Shown here one piece after another: positions 6,138-14,948 of a DNA stretch of 52,459 nt. Made by a program: the position numbers and the translations under genes. Location of the stretch: the NCBI GenBank assembly GCA_015060395.1, contig SUYP01000020.1, forward strand, positions 1 to 52,459, read 5' to 3'. Below the pieces are notes generated by a model. That model ran no database searches and was not told the DNA's origin. It was given only the letters and a program-made list of their open reading frames with translations. The stretch's first letter is position 1, and each line of letters opens with the position of its first letter. This stretch comes from Bacteroidales bacterium (GTDB taxonomy: Bacteria > Bacteroidota > Bacteroidia > Bacteroidales > UBA932).

Positions 6138-6176
6138 AAGAACGCAAATCGTTGAAAATCAATGATTTGCGTTCTT
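6138..6176 (-). terminator. Terminator of the rplS / tRNA-Arg transcript
   Basis: A perfect 13-bp inverted repeat (6138-6150 with 6164-6176) is followed on the minus strand by CTTTTTG. It stands just beyond the tRNA 3' end. Confidence 0.7.
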
Positions 6177-6183
6177 GAAAAAG

Positions 6184-6257
6184 TGACTCCGACAGGATTC
6201 AAACCTGTAACCTTCTGATCCGTAGTCAGATGCTCTATTCAGTTGAGCTACGGAGCC
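6184..6257 (-). tRNA. tRNA-Arg (anticodon ACG)
   Basis: A 74-nt cloverleaf on the minus strand: acceptor GGCTCCG pairs with CGGAGTC (one G-U), anticodon stem TCTGA/TCAGA encloses loop CTACGGA with anticodon ACG, and the T-arm contains GGTTTGAATCC. The discriminator base is A and CCA is not encoded. It lies 28 bases downstream of rplS on the same strand. Its 3' end borders the putative phage-derived element. Confidence 0.93.
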
Positions 6258-6285
6258 GTTTTGCAGCTAAGCTGCTTTATTTTCC

Positions 6286-6657
6286 TTAGTCGTTCTTGAC
6301 AGCGACCTTCTTCTCCTTGATGCGAGCCTTCTTACCAGAGAGTTCGCGGAGGTAGAAGATACGTGCTCTACGAACTTTACCTACCTTGTTGAGCTCGATT
6401 GACTCGATGAATGGTGATTCCATTGGGAAAATTCTCTCAACTCCAACACCACTTGCTACCTTACGTACTGTGAATGTTCTTGTTGCTGCTGAAGCTCCGC
6501 GAAGCTGGATAACAGTTCCTCTGAACTTCTGAAGTCTTTCCTTATCACCCTCCTTGATTCTGTATGTCACGGTGATTGTGTCACCGGCCTTGAATTTAGG
6601 GTAGCTTGCAACCTGCTCATTTGCAAATGCCTGCTCTACTACTTTAATAAAATCCAT
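6286..6657 (-). CDS. rplS: 50S ribosomal protein L19
   Basis: At 123 residues this is the usual length for L19, a large-subunit protein at the 30S-50S interface. Family features include the N-terminal FKAGDTITVTYRIKEGDK segment, RLQKFRGTVI, TRTFTVRKVASGVGVERIFP, and a basic C-terminus with the RRARIFYLRELSGKKARIKE motif. The ATG at 6657 starts MDFIKVV. It is monocistronic apart from the downstream tRNA-Arg and has a strong promoter at 6737-6767. Confidence 0.95.
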   Translation of the reverse strand: MDFIKVVEQAFANEQVASYPKFKAGDTITVTYRIKEGDKERLQKFRGTVIQLRGASAATRTFTVRKVASGVGVERIFPMESPFIESIELNKVGKVRRARIFYLRELSGKKARIKEKKVAVKND

Positions 6658-6736
6658 TTCTCTATTAAATTAAATTTAGTGGCAACATTGCGCTATTTTT
6701 CACCCTTCGCAAGAGGTTGCTTTGATTTTGGGATTG

Positions 6737-6767
6737 CAAAGGTAGGAATAAAAATTAAAACTGCAAA
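6737..6767 (-). promoter_or_regulatory. Bacteroidota promoter of rplS
   Basis: On the minus strand TTTG (6764-6767) and TACCTTTG (6737-6744) are separated by 19 bases, matching the Bacteroidota sigma consensus. This leaves a leader of about 70 bases. Confidence 0.75.
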
Positions 6768-6791
6768 CTTTTTTAAGATTTTTTTGAAAAA

Positions 6792-7964
6792 TCAGTCAAA
6801 AAGATCTTTCAGCTTGTCGAAAAAGCTCTTGTCTTCCTTGGTAGGATTCGGTTTGAAGGCCTCTTTCTCACGGAGTGACTCGATCACAGCCTTTTCTTCC
6901 CTGTCGAGCTTCTTTGGGATCCATACGGCGAATTTCACGTAGAGATCTCCGACTCCGCCATAGCCGTTGACCGTTGGAAGTCCTTTGTTGCGCAGTCTTA
7001 CTACCGTTCCGGACTGTGTGCCGGCGTCAACCTTTATCTTATATGGTCCGTCGAGGCAAGGGATTTCCACCTCTGCTCCGAGGATTGCATCCGGCATTGA
7101 TATTATCTTTGTGTAGTAGAGGTTGTTGCCCTCGCGCTTGAGATCAGGATGCTCCTGCTCCTCAATTACGACGAGAAGGTCTCCGTTGATGCCGTTGTTC
7201 TTTGCTGCGTGTCCTTCACCCTGGATGGTGAGCTGCATTCCGGCTTCGACGCCTGCAGGTATCTTCACTCTGATTGTCTCGCGCTTGCGTACGAGTCCTG
7301 TTCCTCCACAGTTCCTGCAAGGATTTGTTATTGTCTTGCCTTCGCCGCCACACTGCTGGCAGGTCGAGTATGTCACAGTCTGGCCGAAAAGGGAGTTAGT
7401 GACTCTCTGCACCTGTCCTGTTCCATTGCAGGCCGGGCAGGTCTTGATGTCGGAACTGTTCCTGGCTCCCTTGCCTCCGCATTCGGTGCAAGGAACACTC
7501 TTCTCTATGCTGATCTCCTTCTCTACGCCTTTAGCGATTTCCTCGAGGGTGAGCTTCACGCGCACGCGTATGTCGCGACCTCTATATACCCTCTGCTGGG
7601 GATGGCCGGAACGTCCTCCTCCGAATCCGCCACCAAAGCCTCCGAATCCGCTGAATCCTCCACCGAATGCTCCTCCGAAAAGGTCGTTGAGTATATCGTT
7701 CAGATTGCCGAATCCTCCGCTGAAGTCCGGAGCCGCTCCGTCAACTCCTGCGTGTCCGAACTGGTCGTACTTCGCCTTCTTATCCGGATCGCTGAGGATG
7801 GAATAAGCCTCGGCAGCTTCCTTGAATTTCTCCTCTGCCTCCTTGTTCCCCGGATTCTTGTCAGGATGATATTTGACAGCCAGTTTCCTGTATGCCTTCT
7901 TTATTTCGTCTGCCGATGCGCTTTTGTCCACGCCCAGCACTTCATAATAATCTCTTTTAGCCAT
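6792..7964 (-). CDS. dnaJ: Chaperone protein DnaJ
   Basis: At 390 residues this is a full-length class I DnaJ, the co-chaperone that delivers substrates to DnaK and stimulates its ATPase. The J domain (1-70) has the HPD motif at 33-35. It is followed by a long Gly/Phe-rich linker (about 80-120) and four zinc-binding CxxCxGxG repeats ([32 protein letters not shown]) between about 159 and 222, then the C-terminal substrate-binding domains. It lies 37 bases downstream of grpE on the same strand and is probably cotranscribed. dnaK is not in the window. Confidence 0.96.
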   Translation of the reverse strand: MAKRDYYEVLGVDKSASADEIKKAYRKLAVKYHPDKNPGNKEAEEKFKEAAEAYSILSDPDKKAKYDQFGHAGVDGAAPDFSGGFGNLNDILNDLFGGAFGGGFSGFGGFGGGFGGGRSGHPQQRVYRGRDIRVRVKLTLEEIAKGVEKEISIEKSVPCTECGGKGARNSSDIKTCPACNGTGQVQRVTNSLFGQTVTYSTCQQCGGEGKTITNPCRNCGGTGLVRKRETIRVKIPAGVEAGMQLTIQGEGHAAKNNGINGDLLVVIEEQEHPDLKREGNNLYYTKIISMPDAILGAEVEIPCLDGPYKIKVDAGTQSGTVVRLRNKGLPTVNGYGGVGDLYVKFAVWIPKKLDREEKAVIESLREKEAFKPNPTKEDKSFFDKLKDLFD

Positions 7965-8001
7965 ATCTGCGATAGTTTTTCAATGCAAGGAAAGCCGTCT
8001 C

Positions 8002-8607
8002 CTAGATTCCGACAACCACTTTGGCGAAGCGGATGACCTTGCCGTTAAGTGTATATCCGGTCTGAACTACGTCGAACACCTTTCCCTTCTTCTCTTCTTC
8101 CTGAACCGGGAACTGTGCTACTGCCTCGTGAAGATCTGTGTCAAACGGCTGGTCCATAGCCTCGATCACTGCTAGTCCCTTGCTCTTGAGATATCCCATC
8201 AATTTGCTGAATATCAGTTCGGTACCTTCTTTTGCAGCGTCGCTGTCATCTGATTCTATCAGCACCTTGAGGGCTCTTTCACAGTCGTCAAGAATAGGGA
8301 GGAGACCCTTGATCGTATCGGTGGACGCCATACTTACAAGCTCGAGCTTCTCCTGGGCTGTGCGCCTGCGGAAATTGTCGAATTCGGCCATCAGCCTGAT
8401 GTAGTCGTCCTTGTCCTTGGCTGTCTTTGCCTCAAGTTCCGCAACCTTCTTTTCGAGCTCCTCTATCTTTGCCTTGTCTTTATTTCCTTTCTTCAGAAAG
8501 CCTTTCTTTTCCTGAGCCGGCGTCTCCTGAGCTTCCTGGACCGGAGCTTCTTTTACCATTTCTTCCTGAACCTGGGTTTCCTGCTCCTTCTGTGTGTTTT
8601 CTGACAT
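8002..8607 (-). CDS. grpE: Nucleotide exchange factor GrpE
   Basis: GrpE releases ADP from DnaK in the heat-shock chaperone cycle. The 201-residue protein has a low-complexity Glu/Gln-rich N-terminus (1-40), a long coiled coil (about 45-110, KAKIEELEKKVAELEAK then EFDNFRRRTAQEK) and the C-terminal beta domain ending KVIRFAKVVVG, with the usual GY-LNGKVIR motif. The ATG at 8607 is chosen. dnaJ follows 37 bases later, the common Bacteroidota grpE-dnaJ arrangement. Confidence 0.95.
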   Translation of the reverse strand: MSENTQKEQETQVQEEMVKEAPVQEAQETPAQEKKGFLKKGNKDKAKIEELEKKVAELEAKTAKDKDDYIRLMAEFDNFRRRTAQEKLELVSMASTDTIKGLLPILDDCERALKVLIESDDSDAAKEGTELIFSKLMGYLKSKGLAVIEAMDQPFDTDLHEAVAQFPVQEEEKKGKVFDVVQTGYTLNGKVIRFAKVVVGI

Positions 8608-8647
8608 ATTCCTTTATTTCCTTAATAGTTACTTTTCCAAACAAAAG

Positions 8648-8663
8648 AGCGACAATTGTCGCT
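8648..8663. promoter_or_regulatory. Perfect 16-bp palindrome in the grpE leader
   Basis: AGCGACAATTGTCGCT is self-complementary over 16 bases and lies between the grpE -7 box and its start codon. It is not the CIRCE operator (TTAGCACTC-N9-GAGTGCTAA). It may bind a regulator or form an RNA hairpin. Confidence 0.4.
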
Positions 8664-8725
8664 AATATTATAGTTATAAGCATCTTATCGTCTCCCGGAG
8701 GACTTGCCTCCGTATGGACGACCGG

Positions 8726-8733
8726 CAAAGATA
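8726..8733 (-). promoter_or_regulatory. -7 box of the grpE-dnaJ promoter
   Basis: TATCTTTG on the minus strand followed by GC matches TAnnTTTG. The -33 position has only a TTTC-like sequence. The predicted leader is about 110 bases. Confidence 0.5.
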
Positions 8734-8777
8734 CAAATAATCTGCCACTCGGGAAATACTGACATAATGGCAGAAAA

Positions 8778-8804
8778 AAGGCCGGAGCCAATCGGCCCGG
8801 CCTT
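8778..8804 (-). terminator. Terminator of the ExuT-like transporter gene
   Basis: AAGGCCGG/CCGGCCTT, an 8-bp perfect stem, is followed on the minus strand by a run of T. It lies 23 bases beyond the stop codon. Confidence 0.8.
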
Positions 8805-8827
8805 CAGATTGTCATATTATGCGTGTC

Positions 8828-10297
8828 TTATTCTTCGATTTTCTTGTATTGAGGAACGAGGGCTTTCATTACTGCCCAGGCAATCAGATACGCAACTGCG
8901 CAGATGCAGAATACGATCATATATCCTGCTTCCTTGCCTTCAAATCCGAGGAATGTAAAGGCAGCTCCTGCATTTTCGGAGTATGTGAACAGCCATCCGG
9001 CTCCCTTGTTGATCAGGAATGATCCGATACCTCCTGCCATACCTCCGATTCCGGTGATGGTGGCGATCGCGGTCTTAGGGAACATATCGCCTACAGTGGA
9101 GAACAGGTTGGCTGACCAGGCCTGGTGTCCGGCTCCGGCGAGTCCGATGATGATGGCAGGCCACCACGCCGAGAACTGTCCCATAGGCTGTGCGAAGAGG
9201 GCGAAGAGAGGGAAGAATGCGAATATGAGCATCGCGAGCATACGTCCTGTGTAAGGATGCATTCCCTTTTTCTCGACAAAGAATTTAGGAAGGTATCCGC
9301 CGAATATGGAGATGACGGTCACTATCGCATAAAGAGTGACGATGAGTGCCATTCCCATTCCTGATGATGACTTGTAGCCGAACTGGTCAGAGAAGTATGC
9401 AGGTGCCCAGAAGAGGTAGAACCACCATACTCCGTCGGTGAAGAATTTCCCTGCTATAAATGACCAGGTCTGGCGGTATGTAAAGCATTTCAGGAACGGG
9501 ATGCTGCTCTTTTCTTCTGTTCCTTCAGCTGCCACAGGCTCATCCTCATCCTGCTGTATATAAGCGAGTTCCGCAGCATTCACGTGCTTTGACCTATGCG
9601 GTTTCTCGTACATAAACACCCAGAATCCCATCCAGATGAATCCGAGGGCTCCGATGATGATGAAGGCCATTTCCCAGCCTCCGCCGATGCCTCTGTCCTT
9701 GAAGAACTGGGCGAGGAGAGGGATGGTTGCAGGGGCTACAAGTGCTCCTACCGAAGCTCCGGCATTGAAGATGGATGTAGCGAATGCACGGTCCTTCTTA
9801 GGGAAATATTCAGCTGTCGTCTTGATGGCTGCAGGGAAGTTTCCTGCCTCTCCGAGAGCGAGTATCGCGCGTGCCGCGAGGAAGAGCCATACGCTCACGG
9901 AGGCGATTGCAAGCGCTGCTGCAGAGCCTGTCTCGACCGCTGCCATCGCCGCTACTGATTCGTAACCTTCGATGTGCATCGTCGCCCATCCGCAGGCTGC
10001 GTGGATGACAGCTCCGAAAGACCATACTCCGATAGCCCATAGATATCCTTTCTTAGTGCCCATCCAGTCAACGAACTTGCCGGCGAACAGCATACAGATC
10101 GCATAGATGATGGAAAAGAATGCGGTGATGGTACCATAGTCGTTGTCTGTCCAGTGGAATTCCGGAGCGATGAAGTCTTTCCAGGTGAGGGAAAGAACCT
10201 GGCGGTCCATATAGTTGACTGTCGTTGCTATGAAAAGCAGAACGACCATCCACCATCGCCAGTTGGTCATCAGTTCTTTGGTTGTGTCCTTTTTCAT
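8828..10297 (-). CDS. MFS transporter, anion:cation symporter family (ExuT-like)
   Basis: Inner-membrane transporter of 489 residues from the ATG at 10297 (MKKDTTKELMTNWRWW); the frame runs 25 codons further upstream but without family sequence. It has about 12 hydrophobic helices, NYMDRQVLS after the first helix as in ExuT/GudP-type anion:cation symporters, and a central loop between halves with a charged EDEPVAAEGTEEK stretch. Members of this family move hexuronates or other sugar acids with protons; the exact substrate cannot be read from the sequence. It is divergent from a LacI-type regulator, which probably controls it. Confidence 0.8.
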   Translation of the reverse strand: MKKDTTKELMTNWRWWMVVLLFIATTVNYMDRQVLSLTWKDFIAPEFHWTDNDYGTITAFFSIIYAICMLFAGKFVDWMGTKKGYLWAIGVWSFGAVIHAACGWATMHIEGYESVAAMAAVETGSAAALAIASVSVWLFLAARAILALGEAGNFPAAIKTTAEYFPKKDRAFATSIFNAGASVGALVAPATIPLLAQFFKDRGIGGGWEMAFIIIGALGFIWMGFWVFMYEKPHRSKHVNAAELAYIQQDEDEPVAAEGTEEKSSIPFLKCFTYRQTWSFIAGKFFTDGVWWFYLFWAPAYFSDQFGYKSSSGMGMALIVTLYAIVTVISIFGGYLPKFFVEKKGMHPYTGRMLAMLIFAFFPLFALFAQPMGQFSAWWPAIIIGLAGAGHQAWSANLFSTVGDMFPKTAIATITGIGGMAGGIGSFLINKGAGWLFTYSENAGAAFTFLGFEGKEAGYMIVFCICAVAYLIAWAVMKALVPQYKKIEE

Positions 10298-10332
10298 TAT
10301 GTGTTTGTTTTGGTTATATGCATCACATTCTG

Positions 10333-10340
10333 CAAAAATA
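10333..10340 (-). promoter_or_regulatory. -7 box for the ExuT-like gene
   Basis: TATTTTTG on the minus strand fits TAnnTTTG, 36 bases before the chosen ATG. No matching -33 box was seen. Confidence 0.4.
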
Positions 10341-10358
10341 TAAATATTTTCCGAAAAT

Positions 10359-10374
10359 CCGTGAACGGGCACGG
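10359..10374. promoter_or_regulatory. Candidate operator between ExuT-like and LacI genes
   Basis: CCGTG and CACGG are inverted repeats 6 bases apart, flanked by a weaker TTTTCC/GGAAAA symmetry. The position just upstream of the transporter -7 box suits a LacI-type repressor. The role is inferred. Confidence 0.3.
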
Positions 10375-10454
10375 GAAAATGGTTTGAATAAACGATTATT
10401 TTTCTGATATTTGCAAAGGGAAGAATGGTTCAAAAATATTGGAATCAATTGATT

Positions 10455-11510
10455 ATGGAATGCAATAAGGTGACTATCAATGATGTTGCAAAGGCGGCCG
10501 GTGTCTCCAAGGGTACGGTTGACAGGGTCTTGCACAATAGGGGAGAAGTGTCTGCAAAAAGCAAGGAGAAGGTTCTGAAAGTGATCGAGGAACTCGGATT
10601 CAAGCCCAATCTTTATGCATCGCTTCTGGCATCCCAGAAGGAACGCGTGATAGACTGTGTCATTCCGGAACATCTTCCTGGGGAGTTCTGGTCTCTTGCG
10701 TCCAAAGGCATATCGGATGCCGCCTCTGTGGTGTCGCGTTATGGCATCAGGGTCAGGACTGTAGGCTATGACCAGTACAGTCTCGAGTCTTTCCGCGCAG
10801 CCTGCGCTTCTGTACTTGAATCGAATCCTTCCGGTGTAATAGTCGCCCCGATATTCCGCGATGAAACCAAGCGTTTTGCCGGTGACCTTGCCGCAGCCGG
10901 AATCCCATATATTTTCCTTGATTCCAAGATCGAGGAAGCAGATTATATGGCATATTTCGGTATGCCGATGTATCAGAGCGGGGTCCTTTGCGCTGACATC
11001 CTCTGCGGTGGACGGGAAATCCCTGAAACCGTGTATGTCGTGAGGATAGCCCGTGACAAATGGGGACTTTCCGATCCTACGGCTGCACGACGCTCCGGAT
11101 TTATGAACTATATGGCTGATAATCATCCGGATGCGCGAATTGTAAATGTGTTTATAAACCCTAAGGATCAGAAGGAGATATGGGATGCTCTGGATGATGC
11201 TATCGGAAAAGAAGAGGGGAGAAAATTCATAGTTATGTTCAATTCAAGGATTCATCTGGTGGCTGATTATCTCGAGGCCAGAGGGCTTGCGGACTGCCGT
11301 GTCATCGGATTTGATGCTCTTGACAAGAATATAGCCCATCTCCGTTCGGGGTTTGTACAGGCATTGATCGCCCAGCATACTGACAGACAGGCTGTTGATG
11401 CTGTGAATGCTATGGCTGACTATATCCTGCTTGGAAACAAAGCCGGGAAAAGGGATAATCATACACAGATGGATATACTGACAAAATATAACTGCGACTA
11501 CTATTTATAA
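10455..11510 (+). CDS. LacI-family transcriptional regulator
   Basis: A 351-residue regulator with an N-terminal helix-turn-helix and hinge (VTINDVAKAAGVSKGTVDRVLHNRG, a LacI signature in two halves) and a periplasmic-binding-protein-like sensor domain (about 65-350). The ATG at 10455 (MECNKVTI) is preferred over the in-frame ATG at 10425 because it puts the helix-turn-helix at residues 5-25 as usual. The phrase PSGVIVAPIFRDE and GIPYIFLDSKI are typical of the sugar-binding fold. It is divergent from the ExuT-like transporter and 85 bases upstream of glpT, so it could govern either or both. Confidence 0.88.
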   Translation: MECNKVTINDVAKAAGVSKGTVDRVLHNRGEVSAKSKEKVLKVIEELGFKPNLYASLLASQKERVIDCVIPEHLPGEFWSLASKGISDAASVVSRYGIRVRTVGYDQYSLESFRAACASVLESNPSGVIVAPIFRDETKRFAGDLAAAGIPYIFLDSKIEEADYMAYFGMPMYQSGVLCADILCGGREIPETVYVVRIARDKWGLSDPTAARRSGFMNYMADNHPDARIVNVFINPKDQKEIWDALDDAIGKEEGRKFIVMFNSRIHLVADYLEARGLADCRVIGFDALDKNIAHLRSGFVQALIAQHTDRQAVDAVNAMADYILLGNKAGKRDNHTQMDILTKYNCDYYL

Positions 11511-11531
11511 TCAATAATTATTATTTGAGCG

Positions 11532-11561
11532 TTTGTATTCAAGATTTTTTGACTAAATTTG
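11532..11561 (+). promoter_or_regulatory. Bacteroidota promoter of the glpT-PDE-susCD operon
   Basis: TTTG (11532-11535) and TAAATTTG (11554-11561) are 18 bases apart, close to the consensus. It lies 34 bases before the glpT start. Confidence 0.7.
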
Positions 11562-11595
11562 CAGGTTATAAACATTAAAACTATAACCGCAGAAT

Positions 11596-12975
11596 ATGGC
11601 AAAGTTTTTTGATCCGCCTCAGGCGAAACCACTTCTTCCGAAGGAGAAAATTGACAGCGTTTACAAGTCAATGAGATTTAAAGTGTTTATGGGATCTTTT
11701 CTTGGCTATGCCGCTTATTATCTTGTAAGAAAGAACCTTTCACTTGCCGCTCCTGATATGATTGCTGAGGGGCTCGTGGATAAGCAGGGAGTGGGAATCG
11801 CAGCATCGGCTGTATCCATCGCATACGCATTCAGTAAATTCATAATGGGAACCCTTTCTGACCGTTCCGATGCCAGAAAGTTCCTGACAGTTGGTCTTGT
11901 CATAGCCTCTTTGGTTATGATGTCTGTGGGCTTCCTGCCATTCTCGGCTACCAATACGGCTCTGAATGTCGCGATGCTTTTCGTGCTGATGCTTTTCGTT
12001 GGAGTACTTTCCGGTATGGGATGGCCTCCTTGCGGACGTATGATGGCATATTGGTTCTCCAATAATGAGAGAAGCTTCAAGATGTCCCTCTGGAACACTT
12101 CCCACACTATAGGTGCAGGTACGCTCGGAATCCTTGCCATCTTTGGTGTTGGGATTTTTGCTGATATGGGCATAGAACAATCGTGGAGAGCCAATTTTGT
12201 CGTGCCTTCGGCATTTGCCCTGCTTCTTGCAGTGTTCTGCTGGTGGTCACTTCGTGATACTCCGGAGTCCTGCGGACTTCCGTCTGTGGCAGACTGGAGA
12301 AACGACCATTCTGGTGTGAAGACCAAGGAAAAGGTGGGCGAGAAAGTGCCTTTCAAGACACAGCTGTTTGACTATGTCCTCAAGAACAAATGGATATGGA
12401 TGATTGCTCTCGCAAATGCTTTCGTATATATGGTAAGGTATGGTGTGGGTGACTGGTCGCCTACATATCTGCAGGAGACCGGCATTATGACAGGAGAAGA
12501 GAGCAAACTGGCCTTTTCTATCCATAACTATGTCGGTGCAGTCGGCACAATTGTATGCGGATGGATATCTGCTAAATTCTTCAAGGGCAAGTGCGCTCCT
12601 CCGAACATCATCTTTATGAGCCTTGTGCTGGTGGGTTGCCTTATCTATTGGCAGGTACCGGCTCTTGCAGCCGCAACAGGCATCGCTGCCAAAGTCTGGG
12701 TTTATGTAGCTCTCATCCTCATCGGATTCTGCATCTACGGCCCTGTGGCTCTTGTCAGCATCCAGGCTCTCAATCTCGTGCCTAAGAATGCCGCAGGAAC
12801 AGCAGCAGGTTTTGTGGGACTCTCAGGCTACCTTATCGGTGACTCACTTCTTTCGAAGATCATCGTCGGCGGAATTGCAGACAAGAGTTGGGATATGGCC
12901 AACTTCACTATGGTGATCGGTGCAGCGCTCGGTATTCTTCTTTGTTTTATGACATTGAAATCTGAAAAGAACTAA
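11596..12975 (+). CDS. glpT: Glycerol-3-phosphate transporter (GlpT/UhpT family)
   Basis: A 459-residue inner-membrane organophosphate:phosphate antiporter of the major facilitator superfamily. Family features include RFKVFMGSFLGYAAYYLVRKNLS at the first helix with the conserved arginine region, SAVSIAYAFSKFIMG, the GMGWPPCGRMMAYWF motif and NTSHTIGAG. GlpT imports glycerol-3-phosphate in exchange for phosphate; UhpT-type hexose-phosphate transport is the alternative. It heads the operon with the phosphodiesterase lipoprotein 9 bases downstream, which fits uptake of a product of phosphodiester cleavage. Confidence 0.87.
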   Translation: MAKFFDPPQAKPLLPKEKIDSVYKSMRFKVFMGSFLGYAAYYLVRKNLSLAAPDMIAEGLVDKQGVGIAASAVSIAYAFSKFIMGTLSDRSDARKFLTVGLVIASLVMMSVGFLPFSATNTALNVAMLFVLMLFVGVLSGMGWPPCGRMMAYWFSNNERSFKMSLWNTSHTIGAGTLGILAIFGVGIFADMGIEQSWRANFVVPSAFALLLAVFCWWSLRDTPESCGLPSVADWRNDHSGVKTKEKVGEKVPFKTQLFDYVLKNKWIWMIALANAFVYMVRYGVGDWSPTYLQETGIMTGEESKLAFSIHNYVGAVGTIVCGWISAKFFKGKCAPPNIIFMSLVLVGCLIYWQVPALAAATGIAAKVWVYVALILIGFCIYGPVALVSIQALNLVPKNAAGTAAGFVGLSGYLIGDSLLSKIIVGGIADKSWDMANFTMVIGAALGILLCFMTLKSEKN

Positions 12976-12984
12976 GCATATAAT

Positions 12985-14907
12985 ATGAAGAAACTTTTAT
13001 TTATGATCTGGGCGGCTCTTGCCCTTATGATGGTGACATCCTGCACTGAAAAGGAAAGCTCATCTGATTTTGATGTGCAGTTCAGTGTGCCTGCATCTGT
13101 AACAGTCAATTATGCTGATACGGAGATGACATTCAGAGTGCAGTTCGGCAAGGCTCCGCTGGCAAGCGATGTAGTTGTCCTAGGAGATCCTACAGGCGCT
13201 CTGAAGACCTGCAAGATCACTTCTGTTTCAGAGAAGAGCTTCACTATCGCGCTTTATAAGGGCATCGTATCAGGCCTCTATAACGTGTATATCCAGAGAG
13301 GATCCCTGAAGAAACTGATGGGAACTATGGAACTGACTGTTTCATATACACCGGATCCGGGCGAGAATGAAGAGATCAAAGTCAAGGACGGCAATAATGT
13401 ATATGGTGTGGTAGCCTGCTCCGGAAAGGGAATTCCGGGTGTTGTCGTGTCTGATGGCTTCGAGGTTGTAAAGACTGATGAAAATGGTGTGTATCAGTTT
13501 AAATCAGACAAGATACACGGGTATGTCTTCATCTCGGTACCTAGCGGATATGAGGCTGTTTCAGAAGGAGTTATGCCTAAGCTTCATCAGCCTCTGACAA
13601 AGAAGAAGTCTGAGGTGGAAAGAGTTGATTTCCCTCTCGTCGAGGCTCCGGGCCAGAAGGAACATACAATGCTGGTGTTCGGCGACATCCATCTTGCCAA
13701 CAGAACAAGTGATGCAAGGCAGTTCTCTGATTTTACTGAAGATGTCAATGAGTATCTGGCCGCTTATCCTGGCAGGAAGACCTACGCTCTTACTTTAGGA
13801 GATATGACCTGGGAGCTTTACTGGGTAGCTAATAAGTATAGTTTTGATGAATATGTCAGGGATATCAACAAGATTAAGGGAATCCAGGTGTTCAACACCA
13901 TCGGAAACCACGATCACGATATGGCTTTTGCGGGAGATTTCGATACAGTGACCAAGTATAAGAAGTCTATTGCCCCTACATATTACTCATTCAATATCGG
14001 AGATGTACATTATATAGTGCTGGACGACATCCAGTGCACCAATACAGGTGCTGGAGATGCCGGCAGCCGTCAGTACAATGACTTCCTCGTACAGGAACAG
14101 CTGGACTGGCTGAAGAAGGATCTTTCATTCGTTCCTACATCCACTCCTCTTGTAATTACAATGCACGCCCCTCTTTATAATGATTCCGATAACGGCAGCC
14201 TTAATAACTCGGCAGAGCTTGAGAGCCTTGTGCAGGCTTATCCAGTGACCCATATATGGACAGGACATACTCACAAGATGTATAATGTCGATAAGACCAG
14301 AACCAAACGTACATTCGAGCATAATGCTGGTGCTGTGTGCGCAACCTGGTGGTGGACAGGACATTATACTTCCGGAATACATATCGCTCAGGATGGCGCT
14401 CCAGGAGGATATTCTATTGTCGATGTTGACGGTACTGACTTCAAATGGCAGTTCAAGAGCACATATCACGATGTAAACCATCAGTTCAGGACCTACGACC
14501 GAAACTGCATCACTCTGACGGCAGATAAGTTCGTTGCATCCAACAAGAGTGCTGCTGACAAGGAGAAGTTCGAGAAGGCGGCCGGAGACTGGAAAGAGCA
14601 GAGCTCGGGTAACTATGTATATATAAATGTATGGAATTACGATCCTGAATGGACGATTAACGTTACAGAGAATGGAAAATCTCTGAGCGTGGAGCGTGTG
14701 TCTGATAAGGATCCTCTGCATCTTATCGCATATAACGGCAAGACTCCAGGTGGTGGTTTCGGTACGTCTGTGACCAAACACCTTTTCAGAGTCCAGGCTT
14801 CTTCTGCGACTTCTACACTGGAGATCAAGGTGACAGATCGCTTCGGCAATATCTATACAGAATCAATGAAGAGACCGAAGGAGTTTAACTTCGATACATA
14901 TAAATAA
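12985..14907 (+). CDS. Calcineurin-like phosphodiesterase lipoprotein (640 aa)
   Basis: The N-terminus is a lipoprotein signal (MKKLLFMIWAALALMMVTSC) with Cys20 as the lipid site, so the protein is likely on an outer-membrane face. A beta-rich N-terminal region (25-225) precedes the metallophosphoesterase domain with GDIHLAN near 233, GDMTWE, GNHDHD near 307, MHAPLY and GHTHKM near 427, the metal ligands of a two-metal phosphoesterase. A C-terminal beta domain follows (about 490-640). This three-part layout (MetallophosN, Metallophos, MetallophosC) is common in Bacteroidota. It sits between glpT and susC, consistent with cutting a phosphodiester substrate at the surface. The substrate itself is unknown. 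Confidence 0.85.
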   Translation: MKKLLFMIWAALALMMVTSCTEKESSSDFDVQFSVPASVTVNYADTEMTFRVQFGKAPLASDVVVLGDPTGALKTCKITSVSEKSFTIALYKGIVSGLYNVYIQRGSLKKLMGTMELTVSYTPDPGENEEIKVKDGNNVYGVVACSGKGIPGVVVSDGFEVVKTDENGVYQFKSDKIHGYVFISVPSGYEAVSEGVMPKLHQPLTKKKSEVERVDFPLVEAPGQKEHTMLVFGDIHLANRTSDARQFSDFTEDVNEYLAAYPGRKTYALTLGDMTWELYWVANKYSFDEYVRDINKIKGIQVFNTIGNHDHDMAFAGDFDTVTKYKKSIAPTYYSFNIGDVHYIVLDDIQCTNTGAGDAGSRQYNDFLVQEQLDWLKKDLSFVPTSTPLVITMHAPLYNDSDNGSLNNSAELESLVQAYPVTHIWTGHTHKMYNVDKTRTKRTFEHNAGAVCATWWWTGHYTSGIHIAQDGAPGGYSIVDVDGTDFKWQFKSTYHDVNHQFRTYDRNCITLTADKFVASNKSAADKEKFEKAAGDWKEQSSGNYVYINVWNYDPEWTINVTENGKSLSVERVSDKDPLHLIAYNGKTPGGGFGTSVTKHLFRVQASSATSTLEIKVTDRFGNIYTESMKRPKEFNFDTYK

Positions 14908-14948
14908 TCAATTATACAACCAAACTATTATTAACCAAAACCAATTTT

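Larger units (their letters stand above)
1..6183. mobile_element. Putative phage-derived element abutting the 3' end of tRNA-Arg
   Basis: What is seen: three paralogous DUF6266-like genes, an unknown protein, a holin-like protein and a u-spanin-like lipoprotein, a long structured non-coding region, and a phased array of 9-bp sites, all ending at the 3' end of tRNA-Arg(ACG), where housekeeping genes begin. tRNA 3' ends are common integration sites for tyrosine recombinases. No integrase, terminase, capsid or tail gene is visible, and no second copy of the tRNA end was found by eye inside the window, so the left boundary is unknown and may lie left of base 1. Calling it an element is inference from gene content and position. 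Confidence 0.45.

Noticed and set aside
1..6183. A diversity-generating retroelement or retron
   Set aside because: There is no reverse transcriptase gene and no template/variable repeat pair in the region.
7149..8036. A 295-codon plus-strand frame antisense to dnaJ
   Set aside because: It is the shadow of the dnaJ reading frame; the opposite strand has unmistakable DnaJ motifs.
8480..8791. A 103-codon minus-strand frame overlapping the start of grpE, with a hydrophobic stretch
   Set aside because: It overlaps grpE out of frame for most of its length, its tail is Gly/Ser/Lys low complexity mirrored from grpE codons, and the hydrophobic part is the A/T-rich leader with the palindrome.
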